Assembly (NCBI GenBank): GCA_024426085.1
Contig: CP087974.1
Span: 2,952,001-3,016,000, forward strand
DNA length: 64,000 nucleotides
Origin: Rhizobium sp. RCAM05350
Lineage (GTDB): Bacteria; Pseudomonadota; Alphaproteobacteria; Rhizobiales; Rhizobiaceae
Reading direction: 5' to 3'
Shown here in pieces: positions 32,053 through 42,351 of this stretch; positions within the stretch are counted from its first letter, which is position 1, and the number at the start of each line of letters is the position of its first letter. The notes below the pieces were generated by a model. The model had not been told where the DNA came from. It was given only the letters and a program-made list of their open reading frames with translations, and did no database searches. Position numbers and translations under genes: made by a program.

Positions 32053-32161
32053 CTATTTGCATGGCTGGGATGAATTCCTGTGCGTTGTAAACAGGGGTTG
32101 CAGGCCTCATATTCCTGTCATCGAACAACACGATGAACAACTTAGGAAAGTGAGTAAAGAG

Positions 32162-32329
32162 ATGAGTGCCCGTAAATCTGCCCGAGGCTTTTTCGGTAAT
32201 GCCATCGCCATCTTTGGCGCGGCCACGGCCGCTGCCGCAGCAGTAGAGGGCCACCGCCGTCCGCTGGACCGCGACCTCTACACGCTCGGCATCAACCCGG
32301 CGAACTTCAACTCCGTCAAGCGTGGTTGA
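32162..32329 (+). CDS. Small protein of 55 aa, uncharacterised
   Basis: ATG 32162 gives MSARKSARGFFGNAIAIFGA, then an alanine-rich stretch (ATAAAAAVEGH), then RRPLDRDLYTLGINPANFNS and VKRG. The N-terminus is basic and the middle is a short hydrophobic helix that could insert in the membrane or be a leader. The C-terminal RDLYTLGI resembles short tails in other small rhizobial proteins, but I cannot name a family. It is flanked by two strong terminators, so it is a separate transcription unit with its own promoter between 32053 and 32161. Confidence 0.65.
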   Translation: MSARKSARGFFGNAIAIFGAATAAAAAVEGHRRPLDRDLYTLGINPANFNSVKRG

Positions 32330-32385
32330 TCAGGAGTTGGGCGTGTCCTGAGGACGCTGCCGCCTGAACCGCTAATTCAGACATG

Positions 32386-32419
32386 AAAAACCCGCCAATC
32401 TTGCGATTGGCGGGTTTTT
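32386..32419. terminator. Bidirectional terminator after the 55-aa gene
   Basis: AAAAACCCGCCAATC (32386-32400), loop TTGC, GATTGGCGGGTTTTT (32405-32419) is a perfect 15-base palindromic stem with a T-run on both strands. It serves the plus-strand small gene and probably the minus-strand DUF475 gene as well. Confidence 0.9.
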
Positions 32420-32439
32420 GTTTGGCCAGCACCGAAGCG

Positions 32440-33512
32440 TTATGTGTTGCCCGGGATCTGTTCAGCGTGTTCGCGCCGGTTATGCCGGATTGACGACCAG
32501 AGCGAGACGCCGATCAGCGCCGCGCCGCCAAGACCGGTGATCACTTCCGGGATGTGGACCAGAGTCTGGCAGTACATGATCACCGACAGGATCAGGATCG
32601 CGTAGAAGGCGCCGTGTTCCAGGTAGCGGTATTCGGCAAGCGTGCCCTTTTCCACCAGCATGATGGTCATCGAGCGCACATACATCGCGCCGATGCCGAG
32701 GCCGATGGCGATGACGAAGAGGTTCTGCGTCAGGGCGAAGGCGCCGATCACGCCGTCGAAGGAAAAGCTGGCATCCAGCACTTCGAGATAGATGAAGGCA
32801 CCGACGCCGCCCTTTGCGGCAGCGTTCATGGTCTGTTGCGATGCGTCGAGCAGGCCGCCAACCACCTCGACCGCAAGGAAGGTCAGGAGGCCGTAGATGG
32901 AGCAATAGACAAAGGTCGTGGCTTCCTCGCCTTCAAGAAAAGACGAGAACACCAGGATCAGGATGAGCACGAAAGCGATTTCCACGCCCTTGATCGTCTG
33001 AAACGCGACATGCCGCGTTCCACTGTCTTGATCCAGTGGACGTCCTTCTCATGGTCGAAGAAGAATTTTAGGCCGACCATCATTAGGAAGGTGCCGCCGA
33101 ACGCGGCGATCGGCAGATGCGCCTCGTTCATGATCCGGGCATATTCTTCCGGGCGCGAGGCGGCCAGTACAAGCGCGTCGATCGGGCCGATGTTCGCGGC
33201 GATCACGACGATCAGCAGCGGGAAGACGATACGCATGCCGAACACGGCGATGATGATGCCCCAGGTGAGGAACCGATGCTGCCAGACCGGTGTCATTTCC
33301 TTGAGCTTGTTGGCGTTGACGATGGCGTTGTCGAAGGAAAGCGAGATTTCCAGCACGGCAAGAACCGTACAGACGAAGAAGACCGTGGCCATGCCACCGA
33401 TCGTTCCGGTGGTCGTCCAGCCGAGCCACGCGCCGAGCGCAAGGCCTGCCGCCGTGACGATGAAGGCCCATTTGAAATAGCCGAGTGCGGATGTCTGGGG
33501 AGCGGTTGTCAT
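32440..33512 (-). CDS. DUF475 / TerC-like integral membrane protein, one frame break
   Basis: The start is MTTAPQTSALGYFKWAFIVT. About nine membrane segments include VFFVCTVLAVLEISLSFDNA and, in the second half, FIYLEVLDASFSFDGVIGAF. These two paired motifs (E-x2-LSFDNA and EVLDASFSFDG) with acidic residues in the membrane are the TerC-superfamily hallmark, proposed to move metal ions such as Mn. About 355 aa. The break is at about 33003, after ERGMS. The gene is monocistronic and has paired inverted repeats upstream (33566-33596). Confidence 0.8.
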
Positions 33513-33565
33513 GGCCGCACCTCCGATCCGGTCAGGCTAAGCACCGAATAGCTGGAAAAATCCCA

Positions 33566-33596
33566 CATGCCATGAACGGCATGCGAAGAACGCATG
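33566..33596 (-). promoter_or_regulatory. Two overlapping inverted repeats upstream of the DUF475 gene
   Basis: CATGCC-N6-GGCATG (33566-33583) and CATGCG-N5-CGCATG (33580-33596) share the bases CATG in the middle, about 55-85 bases before the gene start. They could be operator half-sites or form alternative hairpins in the leader. No known riboswitch motif is visible. The remainder of 33597-33770 holds no gene that I can support. Confidence 0.4.
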
Positions 33597-33770
33597 AGGT
33601 GGAGTGTCATTTGCTTATAGTCCGCCGGCTTATTTGCGGGTTGATACCGACATCACGAGAGCGCCGTAAATTCTCGCCAGAGGGGCCCGGTATCAGGTTT
33701 GCTCCGCAGGCGTGTTAAAAATGCCCTGCACTGCGGAGTCGATATTTACTTAGCAAGCCTTGGGCCAAGG

Positions 33771-34070
33771 TCAAGGGAGCGAGCGGCAAAGCGCCTCGCC
33801 TTTTACCGTAAGTTTGAGATGCATTCTCTGCGTACGGGTGTCGCGGCGGGTAATTTCGATCGGCGCGTCCGGCCCGGTGAGCTGGTTGATCTCACGCAGC
33901 ACGAGGGCATGGGCGATGCCGAACAGTCTTGCGAAGGTGCGGCTGTCGGCGGCGATGCCCTGGGAAACGGCGGCAAAGATCCCGGCCGTCAGCGGGGAAA
34001 GGGCCGGGTCCTGCGACCTTATCGCCTCGACACATGCAAGGAACTCCGCCTCGGAAGGTTGCTCCGTCAT
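33771..34070 (-). CDS. Uncharacterised 99-aa partner of the FdhF-type oxidoreductase
   Basis: This intact frame starts MTEQPSEAEFLACVEAIRSQ and continues with a helical ALSPLTAGIFAAVSQGIAAD, ARLFGIAHALVLREINQL and a basic ITRRDTRTQRMHLKLTVKGE. It overlaps the molybdoenzyme stop as TGATG, so it is translationally coupled. The alternating helix pattern followed by a beta-like tail resembles a small winged-helix or adaptor protein. No known family name comes to mind. Coupling suggests a chaperone or small subunit for the enzyme (inference). Confidence 0.65.
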   Translation of the reverse strand: MTEQPSEAEFLACVEAIRSQDPALSPLTAGIFAAVSQGIAADSRTFARLFGIAHALVLREINQLTGPDAPIEITRRDTRTQRMHLKLTVKGEALCRSLP

Positions 34071-36379
34071 CAGGCAGCTTGTGAGGTTGCTGCCTTGGTG
34101 CGGAATGACACCAGGATCGATTTGGAGGTCGGCGTATCGCTCTCATCGCCGGCGCTCGACAAGGGCACGAGTACGTTGAGTTCGGGATAGTAGCCGGCAA
34201 CGCAGCCCGCGGGATGTCATAGGGCACCAGCCGGAAATCGCTGGCGATGCAGGAAACGCCGTCATCGTGGCGGCCGATGACGTCGATGCGGTCGCCGGCC
34301 TCGGCGCCGAGGTCGGCGAGATCGGCCGGGTTGATGAAGACGACGCTGCGTTCGCCGTAGACGCCGCGATAGCGGTCGTCCATGCCGTAGATCGTCGTGT
34401 TGTACTGGTCGTGCGAGCGGAAGGTCTGGAGCACGAAAACGCCATCCTGGCCGCGGGCGACCTGGTGTTCGACGGCGGCCGGTAGCGACCCGGTCCCAGA
34501 AGGTGGCGCGGCCTGTCTGTGTTTCCCATTCCCGGTGGGAAGCCGCATTGCGCAGGTGGAAGCCGCGCGGCTTTGCGGACGCGAGCGTTATAGTCGGCAA
34601 AGCCGGGGATGACATTGGCGATGTGATCGCGGATCAGGTCGTAATCATCGGCAAGGGCTGCCCAATCGACCTTGACGGAGCCGACGGTCGCGGCCGCAAT
34701 GCCGGCAATGATGGCGACTTCGGAGCGCAGTTCGGGCGAGGCGGGCTTGTTGATGCCGCCCGAGCCGTGCACCATGCTCATCGAATCCTCGACGGTGACA
34801 ATCTGGCTGACGCCCTTCGAGTTGTGATCGATCTCGGTGCGGCCAAGGCAGGGCAGGATGAAGCTGACCTCGCCCGGCATCAGGTGCGAGTGGTTGAGCT
34901 TGGTGGCGATATTCACCGTCAGCTTCTGCCGCGCGAGCGCCTTGGCGATGATCGGGCTGTCGGGCGTGGCGCGGGCGAAGTTGCCGCCAAGGCCGATGAA
35001 GGCCTTTGCTGAGCCATCCAGCATGGCGCCGATCGCGGCGAGCACATTATGGCCCTCCTTGCGCGGCGCTTTGAAACCGAATTCCTTTTCCAGCGCATCG
35101 AGAAAGGCCGCTGGCGCTTTTTCATTGATGCCGACGGTGCGGTCACCCTGGACATTGGAATGGCCGCGCACTGGGCACAGGCCGGCACCGGGCTTGCCGA
35201 TATTGCCGCGCAGCATCATGAAATTGACGATCTCGCGAATGGTGATCACCGAATGCCGGTGTTGCGTCACACCCATCGCCCAGGTGCAGATCACCCGTTC
35301 AGCGCCGAGATAGGTTTCGGCCGCCCGCTCAAGCTCCAGGCGCGTCAGGCCAGATTGATCCTCGATCTCGGCCCAGCCGGTCGCGTCGACGGCAACACGA
35401 TAGGCGTCGAAATCGGCGGTGTGCTGCGCCAGAAACTCATGATCCAGAACCGAGGGCTTGCCTGCTGCAAGGGCTGCATCATCGGCTGCGAAGACAGCCT
35501 TGGCCATGCCGCGCACCGCCGCCATATCGCCACCCAGCCGCGGCTGGAAATAGTCGCTGGCAATCTCTGTCGAGCCGCCGCGCAGCATTTCCAGTTTGTC
35601 CTGCGGGTCGGCAAAACGTTCCAGCCCGCGCTCGCGCACCGGGTTGAACACCGCGATCTTCGCTCCGCGTTGCGCGGCCCGGCGCAGGTCGCCGAGCATG
35701 CGCGGATGGTTGGTGCCGGGGTTCTGGCCGATGACGAAGATGGCGTCGGCCTTTCGAAATCCTCCAAAAGCACCGTGCCCTTGCCCACGCCAACCGCCTG
35801 CCTCATGGCGATGCCGCTCGCCTCGTGGCACATGTTGGAGCAATCGGGGAAATTGTTGGTGCCGTAGAGCCGGACGAACAGCTGGTAGAGGAAAGCGGCC
35901 TCGTTCGAGGCGCGGCCGGAGGTGTAGAACTCCGCCCGGTCCGGCGTGTCGAAACTGTTGAGAATGGCGCCGATCTTGGCAAAAGCGGCATCCCAGCTGA
36001 CGCGCACATAGGTGTCGGTTGCGCGGTCATAGCGCATCGGATGGGTGAGCCGGCCCTGCTGCTCCAGTTCGTAGTCGCTCCAGGACTGCAGCGCCGTCAC
36101 GGTATTGGCGGCGAAGAAATCCGGTGGCGTGCGTTTGTCGGTCGCTTCCCAGGCCACGGCCTTGACGCCGTTTTCGCAGAATTCGAACGAAGATCCGTGT
36201 TCGGGATCACCCCAGGCGCAACCGGGGCAGTCGAAACCATCCGGCTGGTTGGCCTTCAGCAGGGCGCGGGCACCCGAAATCGGCGAACCGCTTTCCAAAA
36301 GCCGCTTACCGCAGCTTTTCAGCGCGCCCCAGCCGCCCGCCGCATTGGAGCGCTTGCCGATGAAAACAGTCTTGCCCAT
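34070..36379 (-). CDS. FdhF/YdeP-type molybdopterin oxidoreductase, four frame breaks
   Basis: ATG 36379 (MGKTVFIGKRSNAAGGWGAL) with GGGGA upstream. An early CPGCAWGD supplies iron-sulphur ligands. Then come FYTSGRASNEAAFLYQLFVR, FPDCSNMCHEASG, FVIGQNPGTNHPRMLGDLRR, GNIGKPGAGLCPVRGHSNVQ and, in the C-terminal domain, TIYGMDDRYRGVYGERSVVF. About 770 aa, the FdhF-type alpha-subunit family related to formate dehydrogenase H. Breaks lie at about 35755 (GAAAGGCC for GAGTCGGCC), 34578, 34490 (GGGTCG for GGGAGTCG) and 34205. There is no fdhD or electron-transfer gene beside it, and the physiological substrate is unknown. Confidence 0.8.
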
Positions 36380-36644
36380 GAACGTAAATCCCCGGCTGCT
36401 GCCGATAGAAGAAACCGTAGTAAAAATCTGATTTACGAGGGCTTCTGATGGAATTTCTCCATCCATTCAAGGGCCTCCATCACATGCAGTGATAGGATAT
36501 CTCTATCGACTTGCCGCGCAAACCGGAGAACCGCGAATATGCGCCTTACTGACATTCCAATTGTTGATGGACCTATGCCTTTTCATGACTGGATCGCCCG
36601 GCCGGAATGTGCGACTGGCACGCATCTTTGCCGGAACCAATGCC

Positions 36645-37569
36645 ATGACCGCCGAAACAGCCCCGATTGCCCATTCACCCAACGCCGCCCGCACTGGCGT
36701 GTTGATCATGCTGCTGGGCATGCTGATGTTTTCGCTCAACGACGTCATGGGCAAATGGCTGGTCTCGACCTATTCCGTCAGCCAGTTGATGACGATCCGC
36801 AGCATCGCGGCGTTGATCGTGCTGACGCCGTTTTTCATCAAGCGCGGCTGGCGCAGCCTGATCCAGGTCGACCGGCCATGGCTGCACGCGCTGCGTTCGC
36901 TGCTATTCGCCGTCGATGCGTCGGCCTTCTATTACGCCGTCGCCTATATGCCGCTTGCCGATGCAATGACCTATTGGCTGGCGGCCCTGATTTATGTCGT
37001 GGCGGCCTCGCCATTCCTCTTGGGCGAGAAAGTCGGCTGGCGGCGGTGGACGGCGATCCTGATCGGCTTTGCCGGCGTGATCGTTGCGCTGGAACCATCC
37101 GCCAAGAGCTTTTCCCTCCCCGCTCTGATTGCTCTGGTCGGCAGCGCCTGCCTTTGCCTTTGCCCTGCTTCTCGGACGGACATTGCGCTCGACGCCGGAT
37201 ACGACGCTGATCTTCTGGCAGTTGAGCGGCGCGCTGATCTTTTCGCTGGTCGGCGTTGGCGCCAATACGGCCGGGTGGGCGCCGATGGATATGCAGGCGC
37301 TGTTTGCGCTGTGCCTGCTCGGCATCGTCGCGATGATGGCCCATCTGCTGGTCAGCCGCTCGCTGAAGCTGGCGGATGCGGCAACCGTCGTGCCGTTGCA
37401 GTATACGCTGCTCTTCTGGGCGGTGGTGTTCGGCTGGATGTTCTTCGGCGATACGCCGCGCTGGACGGTGCTCCTCGGCGCAGCGCTGATCGTCGCCTCC
37501 GGCCTGTTCATCTTCTTCCGCGAACAGCAGCTGAAGCGCCTCCGGCCTGAGATCGTGGAAGTTCTCTAG
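36645..37569 (+). CDS. DMT-superfamily (EamA) transporter, one frame break
   Basis: The start is MTAETAPIAHSPNAARTGVL. Ten hydrophobic segments fall into two EamA repeats: first MLLGMLMFSLNDVMGKW to LIGFAGVIVAL, then LIFSLVGVGANTAG to LGAALIVASGLFIFF. About 308 aa. A break at about 37149 (GCGCCTGCCTTT) lies between the repeats. It is probably a metabolite exporter. Its TAG stop shares the CTAG palindrome with the stop of the convergent lactonase gene (37566-37569). Confidence 0.8.
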
Positions 37570-38477
37570 GGACGTTGCACGCCGGTCGCGGTGACATAGA
37601 TCGAGTAGACCGATTGCGTCCGAGTGATGAACAGCCGGTTACGGCGCGGCCCGCCGAAGGTGAGGTTGGAGACGCCCTGCGGGATGCGGATCTTGCCGAG
37701 CAGTGTGCCGTCCGAGGCAAAGCAATGCACCGCATGGCCGCCGCTGGTCCAGAGATTGCCGTTGGTATCGAGGCGAAATCCATCCGGGCGGCCTTCATCG
37801 AGATGGCAAAAGACCCCGGGATTGGTCAGGTGCGTGCCTTCCACATCGTAGACCCGGATATGGGCGGGCGCCGTGTCGTCGGGATTGGTGCCGCTGTCGG
37901 CGACGTAGAGCTTGGTTTCACCGGGCGAGAAGGCAAGGCCGTTCGGCTGGAGGAAGTCGCTGGCGGCGGCGGTCAGCGCGCCCGTCACCGGATCGAGCCG
38001 ATAGATGCTGCGTTTGGCCTGTTCCGGCGCTGACTTGTACCCCTCATAGTCGGACAGGATGCCGTAGGTCGGATCGCTGAACCAGATGCTGCCGTCGGAG
38101 CGCACGACGACGTCGTTGGGCGAGTTCAGCCGCTTGCCCTCAAAGCTGTCGGCAAGAACAGTGATCGAACCATCGGCTTCCGTGCGGGTGACGCGGCGGG
38201 TGCCGTGTTCGCAGGAGATCAGCCGCCCCTGCCGGTCGCGCGTGTGCCCGTTGGCGAAATTCGAGGGATAGCGATAATCCGAGACGCCGCCATCGGGCAC
38301 CCAGCGGAGCATGCGTTGATTAGGGATGTCGCTCCACAAAAGCTGCTGCGCATCATCGAACCAGACCGGCCCTTCGGCCCAGCGGCAGCCAGAATAGAGT
38401 TCTTCGAGAACGGCGCTGCCGACGATCAGTGAGCGGAAGCGTGGATCGTGGATTTCGTAAAGCGATGGGTTGGGCAT
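37566..38477 (-). CDS. SMP-30/gluconolactonase family lactonase
   Basis: This intact 303-aa frame starts MPNPSLYEIHDPRFRSLIVG. The family blocks are CRWAEGPVWFDDAQQLLWSD (metal-binding Glu), RLNSPNDVVVRSDGSIWFSD (Asn/Asp ligands), FLQPNGLAFSPGETKLYVAD and GRPDGFRLDTNGNLWTSGG. It is a six-bladed propeller that opens sugar lactones with a divalent metal. It lies downstream of the peptide-transporter operon on the same strand but behind a hairpin (38612-38637), so it is probably transcribed separately. Confidence 0.88.
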   Translation of the reverse strand: MPNPSLYEIHDPRFRSLIVGSAVLEELYSGCRWAEGPVWFDDAQQLLWSDIPNQRMLRWVPDGGVSDYRYPSNFANGHTRDRQGRLISCEHGTRRVTRTEADGSITVLADSFEGKRLNSPNDVVVRSDGSIWFSDPTYGILSDYEGYKSAPEQAKRSIYRLDPVTGALTAAASDFLQPNGLAFSPGETKLYVADSGTNPDDTAPAHIRVYDVEGTHLTNPGVFCHLDEGRPDGFRLDTNGNLWTSGGHAVHCFASDGTLLGKIRIPQGVSNLTFGGPRRNRLFITRTQSVYSIYVTATGVQRP

Positions 38478-38611
38478 GGTCCGTCCCCCCTGTTCCTGGT
38501 GGTGTCGTTTCTCATCCACCCGGTCGCGATAAGGATCGCTTCGGGAGGCTACCTTGGTCCAGCCTAGGATGTCAGGATCGAAACCACAAGAACGCATGGA
38601 AAGGGTCGCAT

Positions 38612-38637
38612 GAGCCCGGCCGGTTAAGGCCGGGCTC
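38612..38637 (-). terminator. Hairpin at the end of the peptide-transporter operon
   Basis: GAGCCCGGCC (38612-38621), GGTTAA, GGCCGGGCTC (38628-38637) is a perfect 10-bp stem just after the ATPase stop on the minus strand. No U-tract is visible. Confidence 0.6.
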
Positions 38638-38645
38638 CTGGGATG

Positions 38646-40247
38646 TCACGCCGTGAAGGCGGCGCTCATCAGGGTCTGGGTATAGTTTTCACGCGGTGTT
38701 TCGAAGATCGCGTCGGTATCGCCTTCCTCGACGATCTTGCCGTTCTTCATCACCACCACATAGTCCGACATCGCCTTGATCACCGAGAGATCGTGGCTGA
38801 TGAAGATGTAGGAAAGCCCGTGCGCCTTCTGCAGATCGCGCAGGAGGTCGATGACCTGACCCTGCACCGAACGGTCGAGCGCCGAGGTCGGTTCGTCGAG
38901 GATGACGACCTTGGGCTTCAGGATGATGGCGCGGGCAATGGCGATGCGCTGGCGCTGGCCGCCTGAGAATTCGTGCGGATAGCGGTTGCGGGCCGCGGGA
39001 TCGAGGCGAACCTCCTTGAGTGCCTCGATGGCCCGCTTGTCGCGGTCGGCACGGCTGAGCTGCGGCTCGTGGACGTAAAGCCCCTCCGTGATGATTTCGC
39101 CGACCGTCTGGCGCGGCGACAGAGAGCCGTAGGGGTCCTGGAATACCAGCTGCAATTGCCGGCGCAGTGGACGCATGGCGGAACGGCCGAAATCGGAGAT
39201 GTTGGTCGCGCCGAACTGGTAGCGTCCGCTGCTCGGCACCAGCCGCAGAAGCGCGCGGCCGAGCGTCGATTTGCCGGAACCGGATCTGCCGACGATGCCG
39301 ATGGTCTGGCCCTCCTTCAGCCGGATGCTGACGCCATCGACGGCGCGGAAGACGCCCGCCGAGCTGCCGAACAGGCCGCCGCCGGTGGCATAGTCGACCG
39401 CGACGTTCGTGCCTTCGAGAATGATGGGCGCTTTGTCACCGGGAGAAACCTTGCGGCCATGCGGCTCGGCGGCGAGCAGCATCTTGGTATAGTCGGCCTG
39501 CGGACGCTCGAAGATATCGGTCGTCGTTCCCGTCTCGACCACCTCGCCGCGGCGCATGACCGCGACCCGGCTGGCGAAACGCTTGACGATGCCGAGATCG
39601 TGGGTGATCAGCACCACCGCCATGCCGAATTTGGCCTGCAGCGAATTGAGCAGGTCGAGGATCTGCGCTTGGATGGTGACGTCGAGCGCCGTCGTCGGTC
39701 CGTCGGCGATCAGGATGTCGGGATCGTTGGCAAGCGCCATGGCGATCATTACACGCTGGCGCTGGCCGCCGGACATTTCGTGCGGATAGCTGTCGATGCG
39801 CCGCGCCGGGTCGGGAATGCCGACCAGTTCGAGCAGTTCGAGCACGCGGGCGCGCGCCTGCTTGAAGGTGCCACCGCGGTGGTGGACGATCGGTTCGGCG
39901 ATTTGCCGACCGATCGTGTAGAGCGGATCGAGCGAGGTCATCGGCTCCTGGAAGATCATGGTGATCTTGGCGCCACGGACCTTGTTGAGCGCCTTCAGCG
40001 GCAGCCCGACCAGTTCCTGGCCGCGATATTTTGCCGAGCCGGTGACCCGGCCGTTGCCGGCCAGCAGGCCCATGATGCCCATCATCGTCTGGCTTTTGCC
40101 AGAGCCGGATCCGCCCACCACGGCCAGCGTTTCGCCGGCCTTGATGTCGAGATCGATGCCCTTGACCGCTTCGACGTCGCCATCCGGCGTCGTGAAGGTC
40201 ACCTTGAGGTCGCGGACGGCGAGGATTGTTTCCCGTGAATCATTCAT
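38646..40247 (-). CDS. Double ATP-binding subunit of an oligopeptide-type ABC transporter
   Basis: ATG 40247 ([20 protein letters not shown]), a 533-aa open frame with two ABC domains. NBD1 has Walker A written [18 protein letters not shown] and Walker B written [14 protein letters not shown]2 has [28 protein letters not shown] and [11 protein letters not shown]. The usual motifs are GESGSGKS and DEPTTALD. The Gly/Arg in both Walker A motifs, and probably the Gly for the catalytic Glu in Walker B, look like the same misreading seen elsewhere (GGATCC and AGATCC for GAGTCC). If real, NBD1 would be hydrolysis-deficient. Confidence 0.85.
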   Translation of the reverse strand: MNDSRETILAVRDLKVTFTTPDGDVEAVKGIDLDIKAGETLAVVGGSGSGKSQTMMGIMGLLAGNGRVTGSAKYRGQELVGLPLKALNKVRGAKITMIFQEPMTSLDPLYTIGRQIAEPIVHHRGGTFKQARARVLELLELVGIPDPARRIDSYPHEMSGGQRQRVMIAMALANDPDILIADGPTTALDVTIQAQILDLLNSLQAKFGMAVVLITHDLGIVKRFASRVAVMRRGEVVETGTTTDIFERPQADYTKMLLAAEPHGRKVSPGDKAPIILEGTNVAVDYATGGGLFGSSAGVFRAVDGVSIRLKEGQTIGIVGRSGSGKSTLGRALLRLVPSSGRYQFGATNISDFGRSAMRPLRRQLQLVFQDPYGSLSPRQTVGEIITEGLYVHEPQLSRADRDKRAIEALKEVRLDPAARNRYPHEFSGGQRQRIAIARAIILKPKVVILDEPTSALDRSVQGQVIDLLRDLQKAHGLSYIFISHDLSVIKAMSDYVVVMKNGKIVEEGDTDAIFETPRENYTQTLMSAAFTA

Positions 40248-40248
40248 G

Positions 40249-41378
40249 TCAGCGGTCCTTCGGGTCGAGCGCGTCGCGCAGGCCGTCACCGGCGAAATTG
40301 AGCGAGAACAGGGTGAGGACGAAGAAGATCGCCGGGAAGATCAGCAGCCATGGCGCCGACTGGATGTTGTTGGCACCTTCGGCAATCAGCGCGCCCCAGC
40401 TCGTCAGCGGCGCCTGAACGCCAAGGCCGAGGAAGGACAGGAAGCTTTCGAGCAGGATAACTTTCGGCACCACGACGGTGACGAAAACCACAACGGGGCC
40501 GATGGTGTTCGGGATGATGTGGCGGCGGATGATCTGCCAGTCGGTGAGCCCCAGCGCCTGCGCCGCGCCGATGAATTCCCGCCGTTTCAAGGCCAGCGTC
40601 TGGCCGCGCACGATGCGGGCCATGTCCAGCCATTCCACCGCGCCGATGACGAGGAAGATCAGGATGAACGAGCGGCCGAAGAAGACGACGAGCACGACGA
40701 CGAGAAAGACGAAGGGCAGCGAATAGAGAATTTCGACGAAACGCATCATGACATTGTCGACGCGGCCGCCAATATAGCCAGAGGTCGCGCCGTAGAGTAC
40801 GCCGATGCTGAGCGAAACGAGGCTGGCGAGCAGGCCGACGGCGATCGAGATCTGACCGCCAAGCATGACGCGGGCCATCAGGTCGCGACCGTTCTGAATC
40901 CGTGCCGAACAGGAAATATTCCCGTGATACCTGGCCGGTTAATTTCAGAGTCTTGTCATCGTCTTCTGTGGCGACGACCTGCGTGCTGTCGAATTCGTTG
41001 ACCCGGTCGAAGTAGCGTATGGTGCGTGGATCGATCTGCGTGTCGGAGGTTACGGTCGCCGTGAAGGTCTGGCCGTCGACGGCGAATTCCTTCAGCTGGA
41101 CGCGGGCACGCCCGGCGACGCCTTCCATGACGTCCTGCAGGCTGGAGGCATCCGGCCGTGGCTCCAGGCTCGGCGGCACCGACACATAGGACGGAAAGAC
41201 CTGATCGTAGGTATGGCTGATGAAATAGGGGCCGAGGAACGAAAACAGAGTGATCAGCAGCAGCGTCACGCAGCCGGCCATGGCGGCGCGGTTGCGGCGG
41301 GAAACGCATGGTGGCGAGCTGGAAAAGGCTCCTGCTGGCAGTTTCGGGTGGTAGCGGGGTGGTGACGATATCAGTCAT
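40249..41378 (-). CDS. DppC/OppC-type permease, two frame breaks
   Basis: The start is MTDIVTTPLPPETASRSLFQ. A first helix MAGCVTLLLITLFSFLGPYF is followed by a long periplasmic stretch of about 100 aa up to YFLFGTD. Then come NGRDLMARVMLGGQ, membrane helices, the EAA loop RREFIGAAQALGLTDWQIIR, LLESFLSFLGLGVQAPLTSW and DGLRDALDPKDR. Breaks lie at about 41307 (TTTCCCGCCGC) and about 40907 (GATTCAGAACGG, possibly GACTCGAACGG). The stop is one base before the ATPase start, and the start overlaps the upstream permease by eight bases. Confidence 0.82.
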
Positions 41379-42295
41379 GGCGAACCCTCGGATCGAGAAG
41401 GCCGTAGAGAATGTCGACCAGAAGATTGAAAACGATGACGAAGATGGCGATCAGCACCACGGTTCCCATCACCAGCGTATAGTCGCGGTTGATCGCACCG
41501 AGCACGAAATAGCGGCCGACACCGGGAATGGTGAAGATCGTCTCGACAACGGCCGAGCCGGTCAGCAAGGCGGCGGCGGCGGGCGCCAGATAGGAGACGA
41601 CCGGCAGCATGGCTGCGCGCATTGCATGGGTGATGACCACCGTGCGCGACGGCAGGCCATAGGCACGCGCCGTGCGGATATGGTCGGTGTGCAGCGCCTC
41701 GATCATCGAGCCGCGCGTCAGCCGGGCAAACACTGCAAGCTGCGGCAGGGCAAGCGCGATCATCGGCAGGATCAGGAAGCGCACCGAGCCATCGCCCCAG
41801 CTACCGGCAGGCAGCCACGACAGCGTGATGGCAAAGATAAGCGTGAGGACCGGACCGACGACGAAGTTCGGCACGGTGACACCGACAGTCGAGATCGACA
41901 TGATCAGGAAATCGAGGGCGCTGTTTTGCCTGAGCGCTGCGATGGTACCGGCCAGCACGCCGCCGACCAGGGCCAGCAAAAGCGCATAAAAACCGAGTTC
42001 CATCGAATAGGGCAGGCCCTTGCCGATCAGTTCGGCGACGGTGTTGTCCTTGTAAATGTAGCTGGGTCCGAAATCGCCGGTGACGGCATTGCTGATGTAG
42101 GTGAGGTACTGGTTCCAGAGCGGCTGATCGAGATGGTAGGTCGCCATCAGGTTTGCCATGGTTTGCGGCGGCAGCGGACGCTCGAGATTGAAGGGGCCGC
42201 CCGGAGCGAACCGCATCAGGAAGAAGGAAATCGTGACGACGATAAACAGCGTCGGCACGGCGCTCTGCAAGGCGGCGCAGGACAAAGGAAATCAT
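41371..42295 (-). CDS. DppB/OppB-type permease, one early frame break
   Basis: ATG 42295 opens MISFVLRRLA. After a break at about 42270 (CGCCTTGCAG, possibly CGACTCCAG) the frame continues QSAVPTLFIVVTISFFLMRF, APGGPFNLERPLPPQTMANL, GDFGPSYIYKDNTVAELIG, the EAA loop HIRTARAYGLPSRTVVITHA and ends LLVDILYGLLDPRVRHD. About 306 aa and six membrane segments, as in OppB. It pairs with the downstream OppC-type gene. Confidence 0.83.
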
Positions 42296-42351
42296 GGTTT
42301 TGCTCTCTGACCGTGACGCGGCGACCAACGGCCGCCGCGCGTCAAAATCCG

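Noticed and set aside
33513..33770. A yybP-ykoY manganese riboswitch upstream of the TerC-like gene
   Set aside because: I looked for the conserved core in the minus-strand leader and did not find it; only short inverted repeats are present.
38646..40247. A naturally degenerate, hydrolysis-dead NBD in the peptide transporter ATPase
   Set aside because: The odd residues fall at positions where GAGTC-type codons are expected and match the error pattern, so a sequencing cause is more likely than biology.
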